A stretch of 46,763 nt of DNA from Erysipelotrichaceae bacterium. GTDB lineage: Bacteria > Bacillota_I > Bacilli_A > Erysipelotrichales > Erysipelotrichaceae. A program made the translations under genes and the position numbers. Of the stretch, positions 5,449-12,995 are shown in pieces; the stretch's first letter is position 1; every line of letters begins with the position of its first letter. Under the pieces are notes generated by a model that saw nothing but the letters and a program-made list of their open reading frames with translations, was not told where the DNA came from and did no database searches. The DNA is taken from assembly GCA_022767445.1 (NCBI GenBank), contig JALENJ010000024.1, positions 1 to 46,763 on the forward strand. Reading direction: 5' to 3'.

Positions 5449-7515
5449 ATGAAAGACTATCTAGCAAATGAAGTAAGAAATGTAGTAGTACTAGGACATT
5501 CTGGTGCTGGTAAAAGTTCAGTGATCGAAGCTAGCCTCTACTTTACAAAAGCCATTGAGCGCTATGGTAAAAATAATGATGGAACAAGTGCTTTAAACTA
5601 TGATCCAGAAGAAGGAAAACGTGGCACATCTGTATATTGCCATGTCGCACCAGTTGAATGGAAAGATAAGAAGATTAATTTCATTGATACACCAGGTTAT
5701 ATGGATTACGAAGGTGAAGAAGCGACTGGTTTAATGATGGGAGATAATGCCCTCATTGTTGTCAACGCCAAAGAGGGAATTGAATCTGGAACAGAGAGAG
5801 CTTGGCAACAAGCAGCGATCAAACAGAAGCTACCAACGATTTTCTTCATCAATAAGATGGATGTAGAAAATGCAAACTTTGATTCTGTATATGCAAGTCT
5901 AAGAGAAAAATTTGGTAAGAGTGTCATTCCTTTTGAAGTACCTATTATTGAAAAGAATGAGGTTGTAGGTTCCGTCAATATCTTGCGTCGTAAAGCATGG
6001 TTCTACAATGACCGTACACAACCAAAAGAAGTGCCAAGTGATTTAGTCAGTGAGGTAGAACGCTACTATAACGAAATCGCAGAAGCCATTGCAATGACAG
6101 ATGATGAATTAATGGAGAAGTTCTTCTCTGGTGAGACTTTTGATGAACATGAATTAGCAAAGGGCTTACGAATCGGTGTTAGAAATGGTGATATTCGTCC
6201 TGTATATTGCGGTAGTGCAGATAAACAAACTGGAATTGAACGTCTATTAGACTTAGTGACAGAGTACTTCCCAAGCTATGCAGAAAAGGGACGTATCCAA
6301 GCTAAGAACCTCAAGGGTGAAAACATCGACATGGAAACAAATGAGAATGAAGCTTTAAGCGCATTTGTTTTCAAGACAATTGTCGATCCATTTGTTGGTA
6401 AAGTATCCTACCTAAAAGTAATGAGTGGTGTATTGAATAGTGATAGCCAAGTCTACAACTCTAAGAAAGATATCACTGAGAAAGTCAACCAAATCTATGT
6501 CATCAATGGTAAGTATCAGATTGGTGTTGGTAAGCTGTTTACAGGTGATATTGGTGCAGTCGTTAAACTACAATCAACAGAGACGAACGATACCCTCTGC
6601 ACACGCTCACGTGTTATCTATTATCCAGAGATTGAATATCCAAAACCAATGTTAGGCTATGCAATCTATCCAAAGACAAAAGCAGATGAAGATAAGTTAT
6701 CTGCTGGTATGCATAACTTGATGCTTGAAGATCATACAATTAAGTTTGTAAATAATGATGAAACACATCAACAAGTCTTATATGGACTTGGTGACCAACA
6801 CATTGATTTAATACTCTCTAAACTAAAGAGTAAATACAAAGTAGAAGTCACAACACAGACACCAACTGTACAGTATCGTGAAACGATATCTGCCAAGGCA
6901 GAAGCACAAGGCAAATATAAGAAACAAAACGGTGGTGCTGGTCAATATGGTGATGTATGGGTAAGATTTGAGCCATGTGATTCAGATGAGATGGAATTTG
7001 CGGAAGAAGTATTTGGTGGTGCAGTACCAAAACAATACTTCCCACCAGTTGAACAAGGATTACGCGATTGCATGAATAAGGGCGTACTTGCAGGATACAA
7101 GGTAGTAGGCGTAAAAGCTACCCTATATGATGGATCCTATCATCCAGTAGACTCCAAAGAAGTAGCCTTTAAAGAAGCAGCTAGACTTGCGTACAATGCA
7201 GCGATGCCAAAGGCAAAACCAGTACTTCTAGAACCAATTGGCAAAGTCATTGTAAAAGCACCGGAAGACTACACAGGTACATTGATGGGAGACTTTACAA
7301 AGCGTAGAGGTATCATCCTGGATATGTCGACTGAAGATGGACTACAAGTCATCCAAGCAGAAGTTCCAATGGCAGAGATATTAACATACGCTACAGAATT
7401 ACGTTCCATGACCCAAGGACGTGGAAGTTATGAGATGGAGTTTGATCGCTACGAAGCAGCACCACATGATGTTGCAGAAAAAGTGATTCAAGCAAGACAA
7501 AAGGATAACGCATAA
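5449..7515 (+). CDS. EF-G-like translational GTPase (FusA2/TetM-like group)
   Basis: A 688-residue protein with full EF-G layout: G domain with P-loop GHSGAGKSS (near residue 16), RGTS switch I, DTPGY, NKMD and GSADKQ; then domain II and the C-terminal domains III-V, including GGAGQYGDVWVRFEP and a final MTQGRGSYEMEFDRYE. The switch region NYDPEEGKRGTS lacks the EF-G pattern ERERGITI, and this together with the neighbours marks a paralogue rather than the main EF-G. Paralogues of this group act in ribosome protection or in translocation without usual GTP cost in some species, but the role here is not shown. ATG 5449 suits AGGAGG (5438-5443) better than ATG 5446. Confidence 0.88.
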   Translation: MKDYLANEVRNVVVLGHSGAGKSSVIEASLYFTKAIERYGKNNDGTSALNYDPEEGKRGTSVYCHVAPVEWKDKKINFIDTPGYMDYEGEEATGLMMGDNALIVVNAKEGIESGTERAWQQAAIKQKLPTIFFINKMDVENANFDSVYASLREKFGKSVIPFEVPIIEKNEVVGSVNILRRKAWFYNDRTQPKEVPSDLVSEVERYYNEIAEAIAMTDDELMEKFFSGETFDEHELAKGLRIGVRNGDIRPVYCGSADKQTGIERLLDLVTEYFPSYAEKGRIQAKNLKGENIDMETNENEALSAFVFKTIVDPFVGKVSYLKVMSGVLNSDSQVYNSKKDITEKVNQIYVINGKYQIGVGKLFTGDIGAVVKLQSTETNDTLCTRSRVIYYPEIEYPKPMLGYAIYPKTKADEDKLSAGMHNLMLEDHTIKFVNNDETHQQVLYGLGDQHIDLILSKLKSKYKVEVTTQTPTVQYRETISAKAEAQGKYKKQNGGAGQYGDVWVRFEPCDSDEMEFAEEVFGGAVPKQYFPPVEQGLRDCMNKGVLAGYKVVGVKATLYDGSYHPVDSKEVAFKEAARLAYNAAMPKAKPVLLEPIGKVIVKAPEDYTGTLMGDFTKRRGIILDMSTEDGLQVIQAEVPMAEILTYATELRSMTQGRGSYEMEFDRYEAAPHDVAEKVIQARQKDNA

Positions 7516-7569
7516 GATATAAAAACCATGAAATCACAGGTGGCGTTAAGGGGAAATTGTTTTTCCGTA

Positions 7570-7598
7570 TTGCAATTTTATGTGCAATCGGATAAAAT
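7570..7598 (+). promoter_or_regulatory. Promoter of tRNA-Leu
   Basis: TTGCAA (7570-7575) and TAAAAT (7593-7598) are spaced by exactly 17 bases and end 8 bases before the tRNA 5' end. Confidence 0.75.
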
Positions 7599-7606
7599 AA
7601 TTGAGC

Positions 7607-7690
7607 GCCCCCGTGATGGAATTGGTAGACGTAGGGGACTCAAAATCCCCCGGTAGCGATACCGTGTCGGTTCGAGTCCGACCGGAGGCA
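7607..7690 (+). tRNA. tRNA-Leu (CAA)
   Basis: Class II tRNA with long variable arm (CGGTAGCGATACCG). The anticodon loop is CTCAAAA, giving CAA (reads UUG), and the T arm is GTCGG-TTCGAGT-CCGAC. The acceptor stem GCCCCCG/CGGAGGC pairs except for a C4-A69 mismatch. CCA is not encoded (A73 then CTA). Confidence 0.93.
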
Positions 7691-7692
7691 CT

Positions 7693-7722
7693 AAAAAGGT
7701 CTGGCACATGCTGGACCTTTTT
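7693..7722 (+). terminator. Terminator of tRNA-Leu
   Basis: AAAAAGGTC pairs with GACCTTTTT around a 12-base loop, immediately after the tRNA. Confidence 0.8.
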
Positions 7723-7793
7723 CTATGAGTATATTCATTGCAGACAAAGAAACGAATTTAGTAAAATGAGTATGATAAAAAGGAGATTAAGTT

Positions 7794-8333
7794 ATGGGAT
7801 TTTATGACTACAATGTAACAGATGCGAAAGGCAATCAAGTATCTTTAAAAGAGTATGAAAATAAAGTAGTACTTGTTGTAAACACAGCGACAGGTTGTGG
7901 ATTTACACCACAATACGAAGAAATAGAAAAGATGTATGAGACATACCACAACCAAGGATTTGAGGTATTAGATATTCCTTGTAATCAATTTGGTCAACAG
8001 ACACCAGGATCTGATGAAGAGATTCATGAGTTCTGTTCATTACACTACAATACACAATTCCCACAGATGCATAAGTCTGATGTCAATGGTGAAAACGAAT
8101 TACCATTATTCACATTCTTAAAGAAAGAAAAGGGATTTGCAGGATTCACTGGCGAGAAGGCAGAGTTTATGAACGCTCATGTAGGTGGATTACATCCAGA
8201 CTTCAAAGAGACATCTGATATCAAGTGGAACTTTACAAAGTTCTTGATTGATCGTCAGGGTAATGTTGTAGAACGTTATGAACCTACTGCTGAGATGAGC
8301 GATATCAAAACAGCAGTTAAAAACTTACTCTAA
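7794..8333 (+). CDS. Glutathione peroxidase family thiol peroxidase
   Basis: A 179-residue cytoplasmic GPx-fold protein. The peroxidatic residue is Cys (not selenocysteine) at about residue 35 in NTATGCGFTPQYEE; the conserved IPCNQFGQQTPG motif follows near residue 61 and the WNFTKFLID motif (catalytic Trp/Asn) lies near the C-terminus. Bacterial Cys-type GPx enzymes usually use thioredoxin rather than glutathione, which would fit the trxB gene further along the window. AAAAGGAGA precedes ATG 7794. It sits alone between tRNA-Leu and ssb. Confidence 0.93.
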   Translation: MGFYDYNVTDAKGNQVSLKEYENKVVLVVNTATGCGFTPQYEEIEKMYETYHNQGFEVLDIPCNQFGQQTPGSDEEIHEFCSLHYNTQFPQMHKSDVNGENELPLFTFLKKEKGFAGFTGEKAEFMNAHVGGLHPDFKETSDIKWNFTKFLIDRQGNVVERYEPTAEMSDIKTAVKNLL

Positions 8334-8398
8334 TTTCAGGGAGTCATATCATCTAATACAAATATAAAAGTAGAAGTTAATTCTATGGAGGTTATAAG

Positions 8399-8719
8399 AT
8401 GAATGACTTAAATGCAGTAGAAATTAAAGGCACAGTGATGTATGAGCCAAGTACACGTAGTACAAAGAATGATTCGACGATGTCTACATTCTCCGTTTGT
8501 GTTAAACACAAAGAGCCAAGCAAAGCAAAAGATTATTTGAATGTAGTTGCTTGGGGAGATGTCGCCAATCAAGTACAAGAAGAATTTCATGCCGGAACAA
8601 GAATTGGTATCAAAGGATACCTACGTAAACAGTTCTATATGAAAGACGAAAGTAAGAAGACGGTCGTGCAAATCGTTGCCGAAAAAATCTATCATCCACA
8701 AGATGAACAGGTAGCATAA
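8399..8719 (+). CDS. ssb: Short single-stranded DNA-binding protein, no acidic tail
   Basis: A 106-residue OB-fold protein of the SSB family: NAVEIKGTVMYEPSTR, MSTFSVCV, KDYLNVVAWGDVANQV and GTRIGIKGYLRKQF follow the usual strand order. It ends with HPQDEQVA and lacks the long disordered linker and acidic DDxxPF-type tip by which housekeeping SSB recruits repair and replication enzymes. It is therefore probably an accessory paralogue. GGAGGT precedes ATG 8399 and a terminator follows at once, so it is a one-gene unit. Confidence 0.82.
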   Translation: MNDLNAVEIKGTVMYEPSTRSTKNDSTMSTFSVCVKHKEPSKAKDYLNVVAWGDVANQVQEEFHAGTRIGIKGYLRKQFYMKDESKKTVVQIVAEKIYHPQDEQVA

Positions 8720-8722
8720 CAG

Positions 8723-8745
8723 AGTGCGTGAAAGCGCACTTTTTT
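8723..8745 (+). terminator. Terminator of ssb
   Basis: AGTGCG pairs with CGCACT around TGAAAG, then TTTTT. Confidence 0.85.
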
Positions 8746-8753
8746 GTTATAAT
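8745..8753 (+). promoter_or_regulatory. Extended -10 promoter of the TRIC-family gene
   Basis: TGTTATAAT is a perfect extended -10 element. It directly abuts the ssb terminator T run; the -35 region falls in the terminator stem and is poor. Confidence 0.6.
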
Positions 8754-8778
8754 ACAAGTAAATAAACGCGAGGAAATT

Positions 8779-9414
8779 ATGAATCAATATATATTTGTCT
8801 TGGAGATTATAGGTACTATCGCATTTGCGATTTCAGGTTCACTGGTTGCGATTAAATCAAAGATGGATTTGTTTGGTGTAGTGATTATAGGTGTGATAAC
8901 CGCTACCTTTGGTGGGGTTATGCGAGATATCGTACTGGGAGAGTTACCAAGTGCATTTTCAAATCCAGTCTATGTGATTGTCGCAAGTATTACATCATTA
9001 ATCGTATTCTTGTTTACGTATTTCAACGTAACAAAAAAACAGCTTCAACAAAAGGTACTTTATAAGAATCTTTTGTTGGTCGCAGATGCGATTGGCTTGG
9101 GTGTATTTACTGTGGTTGGTGTACAAGTTGCTTACTTGATTCACGTCAATGTACGTATCTTCTTACTTGTCTTCTGTGGTGTATTAACAGGTGTTGGTGG
9201 TGGACTTGTACGTGATATTTGTGTGAATCAACTACCACAGATATTTCATACAGATGTCTATGCAATAGCTTCTATGATAGGGGCTATCCCATGTGCAATG
9301 CTTATGCATTCTGGTAATGCTAGAATGGGAATCTGGGTAGGCTTGATTTCTGTTATCCTTGTACGAGGACTAGCAGTCCACTTTAAGTGGAGTTTACCAG
9401 TCATTCAGAAGTAG
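8779..9414 (+). CDS. Trimeric intracellular cation channel (TRIC/UPF0126) family protein
   Basis: A 211-residue integral membrane protein with about seven helices. Its two halves are related: GTIAFAISGSLVAIKSKMDL...GGVMRDIVLGELP and DAIGLGVFTVVGVQ...GGGLVRDICVNQLP. The repeated GGxxRD motif and the two-fold repeat are the signature of the bacterial TRIC (YadS/YvgT) family of K+-permeable channels. ATG 8779 is chosen because GAGGAA lies just before it; an in-frame ATG at 8728 is inside the ssb terminator. The gene converges with the minus-strand gene starting at the next base. Confidence 0.9.
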   Translation: MNQYIFVLEIIGTIAFAISGSLVAIKSKMDLFGVVIIGVITATFGGVMRDIVLGELPSAFSNPVYVIVASITSLIVFLFTYFNVTKKQLQQKVLYKNLLLVADAIGLGVFTVVGVQVAYLIHVNVRIFLLVFCGVLTGVGGGLVRDICVNQLPQIFHTDVYAIASMIGAIPCAMLMHSGNARMGIWVGLISVILVRGLAVHFKWSLPVIQK

Positions 9415-9993
9415 TTAGCTATCTTGTTCAATCATATTGATTAAGAAATCTGTCATATATGTAATGATATGTACAGATTTTTTTAGATTCTGATCACTCT
9501 TGTTCATTGACCATAGATGTATGGAAGAAAATGTAAGTTCATCTACATCGATATGATAGTGTGTGCATATACAAAACAGAATACTTTTGATTTCAATATC
9601 TGTACATACATATGGTTGAAATGTATGATTTGTTACAACTTTAATACATTGATACATGCCTTCTTTCATACACAATGTTGTATCAATATCAGGCATCAAT
9701 CTTTTGATTGTATGCATGATATTGATATCCACCAATTTAGGTTTTTCTATATGTTTACCAACAGTTTGGTGGATATCAAATAAACGTTGGTTAGAGAGAA
9801 TGATTGCTTTCATATTTCTTCTGACAGTACGCTGGTATTGATTCTTCCATTCAATATATGAGGCAAGCATACTTGCATTTGGATATTGTTCAAAGATGGA
9901 ACAGATATGTTCTATTTTCATCGAATGAAAATGGGCAATCAGCCTTAAGAATTGTATATAACAGTTAGGATAATATAGATTACGTATGTTCAT
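9415..9993 (-). CDS. Uncharacterised protein
   Basis: A 192-residue predicted soluble protein, rich in Ile, His, Met and Tyr, without a signal peptide or a motif I recognise. The start at 9993 (MNIRNLYYPN) is preferred because GTGAGG lies 9 bases upstream; an in-frame ATG at 10020 has none. The start codon lies within a 9-bp inverted repeat. Its stop abuts the TRIC gene stop, so the two converge with no room for a separate terminator. I cannot suggest a function. Confidence 0.65.
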   Translation of the reverse strand: MNIRNLYYPNCYIQFLRLIAHFHSMKIEHICSIFEQYPNASMLASYIEWKNQYQRTVRRNMKAIILSNQRLFDIHQTVGKHIEKPKLVDINIMHTIKRLMPDIDTTLCMKEGMYQCIKVVTNHTFQPYVCTDIEIKSILFCICTHYHIDVDELTFSSIHLWSMNKSDQNLKKSVHIITYMTDFLINMIEQDS

Positions 9994-10023
9994 TTGTATG
10001 TACCTCACTGTTATATACAAATG
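9991..10023 (-). promoter_or_regulatory. Inverted repeat holding the start codon of the minus-strand gene
   Basis: CATTTGTAT (9991-9999) and ATACAAATG (10015-10023) are perfect complements 15 bases apart. In the minus-strand transcript the ATG start codon would be in the stem and the GTGAGG ribosome binding site in the loop. It could be translational control or a protein-binding operator. Confidence 0.45.
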
Positions 10024-10064
10024 AAGAGAGTGACATCCCTAAAAAGAATGTAACCTCACTTTAT

Positions 10065-10095
10065 TTTGATATCGTGCTATAATAGCGATATCAAA
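10065..10095 (+). promoter_or_regulatory. Promoter with operator-like palindrome around the -10
   Basis: TGCTATAAT (10075-10083) is a perfect extended -10. It is framed by TTTGATATCG (10065-10074) and CGATATCAAA (10086-10095), 10-bp inverted arms 11 bases apart. A dimeric repressor bound here would cover the -10 of the gene at 10109. Confidence 0.6.
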
Positions 10096-10108
10096 CGGAG
10101 GTAATCAA

Positions 10109-10366
10109 ATGGAACAATTAGAATTTAAGTTTGATACACAATTATTGATTGATGGTCACGATTTAGATGAAGATGAGATTAATGATTATATTACAGAACA
10201 CTTTAAAGGAGATTGCTTACTTGTAGTTGGTGATGATACTTTGATTAAGATTCACTTCCATACAAATGAGCCATGGCAAGTGTTAGAGTATGCACAATCC
10301 ATCGGTGATATCTATGATGTTGTTGTAGAGAATATGCAACGTCAAGAAGAAGGATTAAAAGGATAA
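10109..10366 (+). CDS. Stand-alone FakA/YloV middle-domain-like protein
   Basis: An 85-residue protein resembles the middle domain of the fatty-acid kinase FakA (YloV, DAK2 family): LLIDGHDLDEDEINDYI, GDCLLVVGDDTLIKIHFHTN and VLEYAQSIGDIYDVVVENM match that domain's order, including the HxH pair that helps bind zinc in FakA. The usual N-terminal Cys (GYCTEF) is replaced by KFDTQ. There is no DAK2 kinase domain and no FakB lipid-binding partner next to it, so it cannot be a kinase alone. It may be a regulatory fragment or a separately evolved binding domain. A palindrome surrounds its -10. Confidence 0.65.
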   Translation: MEQLEFKFDTQLLIDGHDLDEDEINDYITEHFKGDCLLVVGDDTLIKIHFHTNEPWQVLEYAQSIGDIYDVVVENMQRQEEGLKG

Positions 10367-10389
10367 AAGACGGAGAGTGTCCGTCTTTT
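10365..10389. terminator. Bidirectional terminator
   Basis: AAAAGACGG pairs with CCGTCTTTT over a 7-base loop. A and T runs flank it, so it can serve both the plus-strand gene at 10109 and nnr on the minus strand, whose stop lies in it. Confidence 0.8.
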
Positions 10390-11851
10390 AATATCCATTC
10401 TCATAGAAGTATTGATCAACCATACTTGGGTAATCTTCAAGATTGAGATGGAAACTTGAATGGTTTTGTATGAGTCTATCTGCGATGTAACCATGTAGCC
10501 AAACTGCCATGCATAATGCTATTGGTATATCTGTTTGATATGCCAACAAAGCTGTTATCATACCAGTGAGTAGGTCGCCACTACCGGCTTGAGCAAGTGC
10601 TTGGTTACCTGTTTGGTTGATGTAGAAATAGCCGCTAGGTGTGGCGATAATTGTATGTGCATCTTTTAATACAATATAGATGTTTAACTCTTTTGCGTAT
10701 TTTAAGGTATACGCAAGAGGGTTATTTTTTACTTCCTTGATTTCTAGGTGGAACAGATCCGCGAATTCACCGATATGAGGCGTGATAATGATCTTTGATT
10801 TTGCAAAACGCAACTTCCAGGTATTGTACTTGAGTAGGCGTATGGCTTCAGCATCAAATACCAAAGGACATTGACTTTCTTGGATTAGGATATCCAATAC
10901 ATCCTCTTTTTCATGCATGTTCGTTGTACCACTACCAAATCCAATGACATTTGCATTTTTGATAGAAGGTAATAGTTGTGGGTTTATCGTATCCTTTGAA
11001 AAAGGATGGAAAACAGCATTGGTATGCTTACTGGCAACAATTGGGTAGATACTATCGTTTACACCGACTTCGATGTATGGAAAGCCCAAAGATTTCGCTC
11101 CTGTGATATTTAAGGATAAGGCACCGGCCATTCCGTATGATCCACCAATCAATAATATCTTTCCATAACTTGTCTTATGTGAATTGACTTTTCTTTTCTC
11201 AAGGTGCTTAAAGAAAACAGTTGTATTCATATCCAAAGATTTAATTGGTATGTGATGTGGAATATCAAGAGATACCAACTCTAATTGTTGAAATAAAGAA
11301 TGATTCTTGTATAACATGTGGAATGGTTTATAACAATCTATCGCAAAAGTAATCGTTGATTGTAATGCGTATGGATCGTGTTGGCAACTATCACATTCAG
11401 CAGCTGAATTGATATCAATGCTGAAGATAGGTTTATGTACAGATTGAATTTGTTTGAAAATTGGTTTTAGTACATCTTTAAGACTACCGTGATAACCAAT
11501 ACCATAAATACCATCGATTATGATATCGCATTCATGCAAGCAAGTTTCTAACTGAGAGATAGGTTGGAAGTAGTTGGTATCTAGCTGATTATACAATTCG
11601 ATAGCTTGGAGTGATGTAGGTTTACCATCAACAAAAATAATACCGACAATATTTGCGTTTAGCTTTGGTAACATTGCGATACAATCAGCACCATTATTAC
11701 CTTTACCAGCAAGCAGTAAGACTTTATCACTTGGATTTAGGTGCTGATTGATGTGCTTGGCTAATTTATCTGCAGCACGTTGAATTAGTTGTATCGATGT
11801 AAGATTTGAATTAATTTCGATCTGATGCATTTCATCACGAGTTACGATCAT
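10388..11851 (-). CDS. nnr: Bifunctional NAD(P)H-hydrate epimerase/dehydratase
   Basis: A 487-residue fusion repairs hydrated NAD(P)H. The N-terminal YjeF domain (residues 1 to about 215) shows LLAGKGNNGADCIAML and FSIDINSAAECD and epimerises NAD(P)HX. The C-terminal ADP-dependent dehydratase domain shows KILLIGGSYGMAGALSL, IITPHIGEFADLF, VLKDAHTIIATPSG and the nucleotide-site AGSGDLLTG near residue 437. Order and length match bacterial Nnr. The ribosome binding site is AAAGGA, 8 bases before ATG. Confidence 0.93.
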   Translation of the reverse strand: MIVTRDEMHQIEINSNLTSIQLIQRAADKLAKHINQHLNPSDKVLLLAGKGNNGADCIAMLPKLNANIVGIIFVDGKPTSLQAIELYNQLDTNYFQPISQLETCLHECDIIIDGIYGIGYHGSLKDVLKPIFKQIQSVHKPIFSIDINSAAECDSCQHDPYALQSTITFAIDCYKPFHMLYKNHSLFQQLELVSLDIPHHIPIKSLDMNTTVFFKHLEKRKVNSHKTSYGKILLIGGSYGMAGALSLNITGAKSLGFPYIEVGVNDSIYPIVASKHTNAVFHPFSKDTINPQLLPSIKNANVIGFGSGTTNMHEKEDVLDILIQESQCPLVFDAEAIRLLKYNTWKLRFAKSKIIITPHIGEFADLFHLEIKEVKNNPLAYTLKYAKELNIYIVLKDAHTIIATPSGYFYINQTGNQALAQAGSGDLLTGMITALLAYQTDIPIALCMAVWLHGYIADRLIQNHSSFHLNLEDYPSMVDQYFYENGY

Positions 11852-11920
11852 AAATGTTTTCCTTTATAGCATTATCTTATCATTAGTACAAATGTATTGT
11901 GAAAAATAATCTGCAGGATG

Positions 11921-11929
11921 TGCTATAAT
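11921..11929 (+). promoter_or_regulatory. Extended -10 promoter of the Lys-rich protein gene
   Basis: TGCTATAAT, the same GTGCTATAAT string seen before the genes at 10109 and 12996. No good -35 at standard spacing. Confidence 0.6.
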
Positions 11930-11966
11930 TCACGTAAGCAGTAGAAAGAAGGAGGATTTGCTAACT

Positions 11967-12428
11967 ATGCCAACAAAAAAGAGCATTAAAGCTGTATCAC
12001 AGGAAGCACAAACAGTGAAAGAAGCACCTAAGAAGACGAAAAAAGCAGCATCAACCGTAGCAAAACCGGTTAAAAAAGAAACTGCGAAAAAGCCTAAATC
12101 TAAAAAAGTAGTCCAAAAGAAGAATGTTGATTCTGATTTGAAGACAGTCAAAGATTATGTAGACGCAATTAACTGGAAGAAGGGAGAAGCTAAAGCACTT
12201 GATTGGCTGTATATCGAACTCAGTGCGGCAGCACTACTGACACAGTTTGAAGCTGGAAAAGATAACCTCAAGACAGTATGTGATGCAATGTATGAATGCA
12301 TGCTGGAAGGAGATTACTATATCAATGAACCAACTAAGGATAACTGTGCAACTGGTGTTGTAGCTGTTCGCTATTATTGCGATAACTTAAGTCCAGAACG
12401 AAAGAAATATTCCGAAGTAAATCAATAA
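11967..12428 (+). CDS. Uncharacterised protein with Lys/Ala-rich histone-like N-terminal tail
   Basis: A 153-residue protein in two parts. Residues 1 to about 52 are a Lys/Ala/Pro/Thr-rich, low-complexity tail (KKTKKAASTVAKPVKKE, KPKSKKVVQKK) like histone H1-like tails that bind nucleic acid by charge. Residues about 55-153 form a compact globular domain (VKDYVDAINWKKGEAKALDW, LTQFEAGKDNLKTVCDAMYE) of unknown family with several Cys. There is no signal peptide. AAGGAGG sets ATG 11967; a TTG at 11958 is too close to it. A nucleoid or RNA-binding role is plausible from the tail only. Confidence 0.7.
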   Translation: MPTKKSIKAVSQEAQTVKEAPKKTKKAASTVAKPVKKETAKKPKSKKVVQKKNVDSDLKTVKDYVDAINWKKGEAKALDWLYIELSAAALLTQFEAGKDNLKTVCDAMYECMLEGDYYINEPTKDNCATGVVAVRYYCDNLSPERKKYSEVNQ

Positions 12429-12438
12429 GATGATAAGG

Positions 12439-12466
12439 CTGAGCATTGTAGAAATGTTCGGTTTTA
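12439..12466 (+). terminator. Terminator of the Lys-rich protein gene
   Basis: CTGAGCATT pairs with AATGTTCGG (two G-U pairs) across a 5-base loop, followed by TTTTATTTT. It touches the stop of the convergent membrane-protein gene. Confidence 0.6.
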
Positions 12467-12934
12467 TTTTGTTAGAAGGTATGTGTTCATCCAAAGGAAA
12501 ATCATCTCAGAAAGTCCAGTAATTTCCATACGTACGGCGCAATCAAGAAAACATATAAAACAAACAAAATAAAATAGAGATTGATGTTGATAAAACTGAG
12601 GTAATTGTATAAACAAGAGTACATAGAATATCAAAGATAGATATGCAAACACTAAGTGTAGATTCTTGAATACGGGCAGATATGGAAATACAAGTGTTAA
12701 TATTGCACAAGTAAAGAAAAAGATACGCAATATCCTAGATGTATGTTTGAATACAAAGTATAAATAACAAAGTATCATCACACACAAAATATAAGGAATG
12801 ATATTGATAACAGGTTTTGATAATAAAACACTTATATTCGTATCAAAACCTGATAAACATAACCAAAACACAGTAAATAGCAGTGGGAATATTGGAAATA
12901 TCAATAACTTGTAATATCTCTTTGCAAAGTTCAT
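12464..12934 (-). CDS. Small polytopic membrane protein of unknown function
   Basis: A 156-residue, strongly hydrophobic protein with about five transmembrane helices and a basic N-terminus (MNFAKRYYK). No family recognised. I chose ATG 12934 because TGTTATAAT, an extended -10, ends 6 bases upstream, which puts the transcription start at or next to the ATG: a probable leaderless mRNA. An upstream in-frame ATG at 12967 lies before that -10 and has no ribosome binding site. The gene is divergent from the NusG-II/Gx pair. Confidence 0.65.
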   Translation of the reverse strand: MNFAKRYYKLLIFPIFPLLFTVFWLCLSGFDTNISVLLSKPVINIIPYILCVMILCYLYFVFKHTSRILRIFFFTCAILTLVFPYLPVFKNLHLVFAYLSLIFYVLLFIQLPQFYQHQSLFYFVCFICFLDCAVRMEITGLSEMIFLWMNTYLLTK

Positions 12935-12940
12935 AGATTT

Positions 12941-12949
12941 ATTATAACA
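12941..12949 (-). promoter_or_regulatory. Extended -10 of the minus-strand membrane-protein gene
   Basis: On the minus strand TGTTATAAT, with the T of the final TATAAT at 12941. Only 6 bases separate it from ATG 12934. Confidence 0.6.
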
Positions 12950-12955
12950 AAGCAA

Positions 12956-12986
12956 TTGAAATATCATTGCGGATTCGTGCTATAAT
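12956..12986 (+). promoter_or_regulatory. Promoter of the NusG-II/Gx pair
   Basis: TTGAAA (12956-12961) and TGCTATAAT (-10 at 12981-12986), spacer 19 with an extended -10. Nine bases separate the -10 from ATG 12996, leaving almost no leader. Confidence 0.65.
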
Positions 12987-12995
12987 TCTATCGTT

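Noticed and set aside
7601-7807. Open frame across tRNA-Leu and its terminator
   Set aside because: It runs through the tRNA gene and hairpin and has no ribosome binding site.
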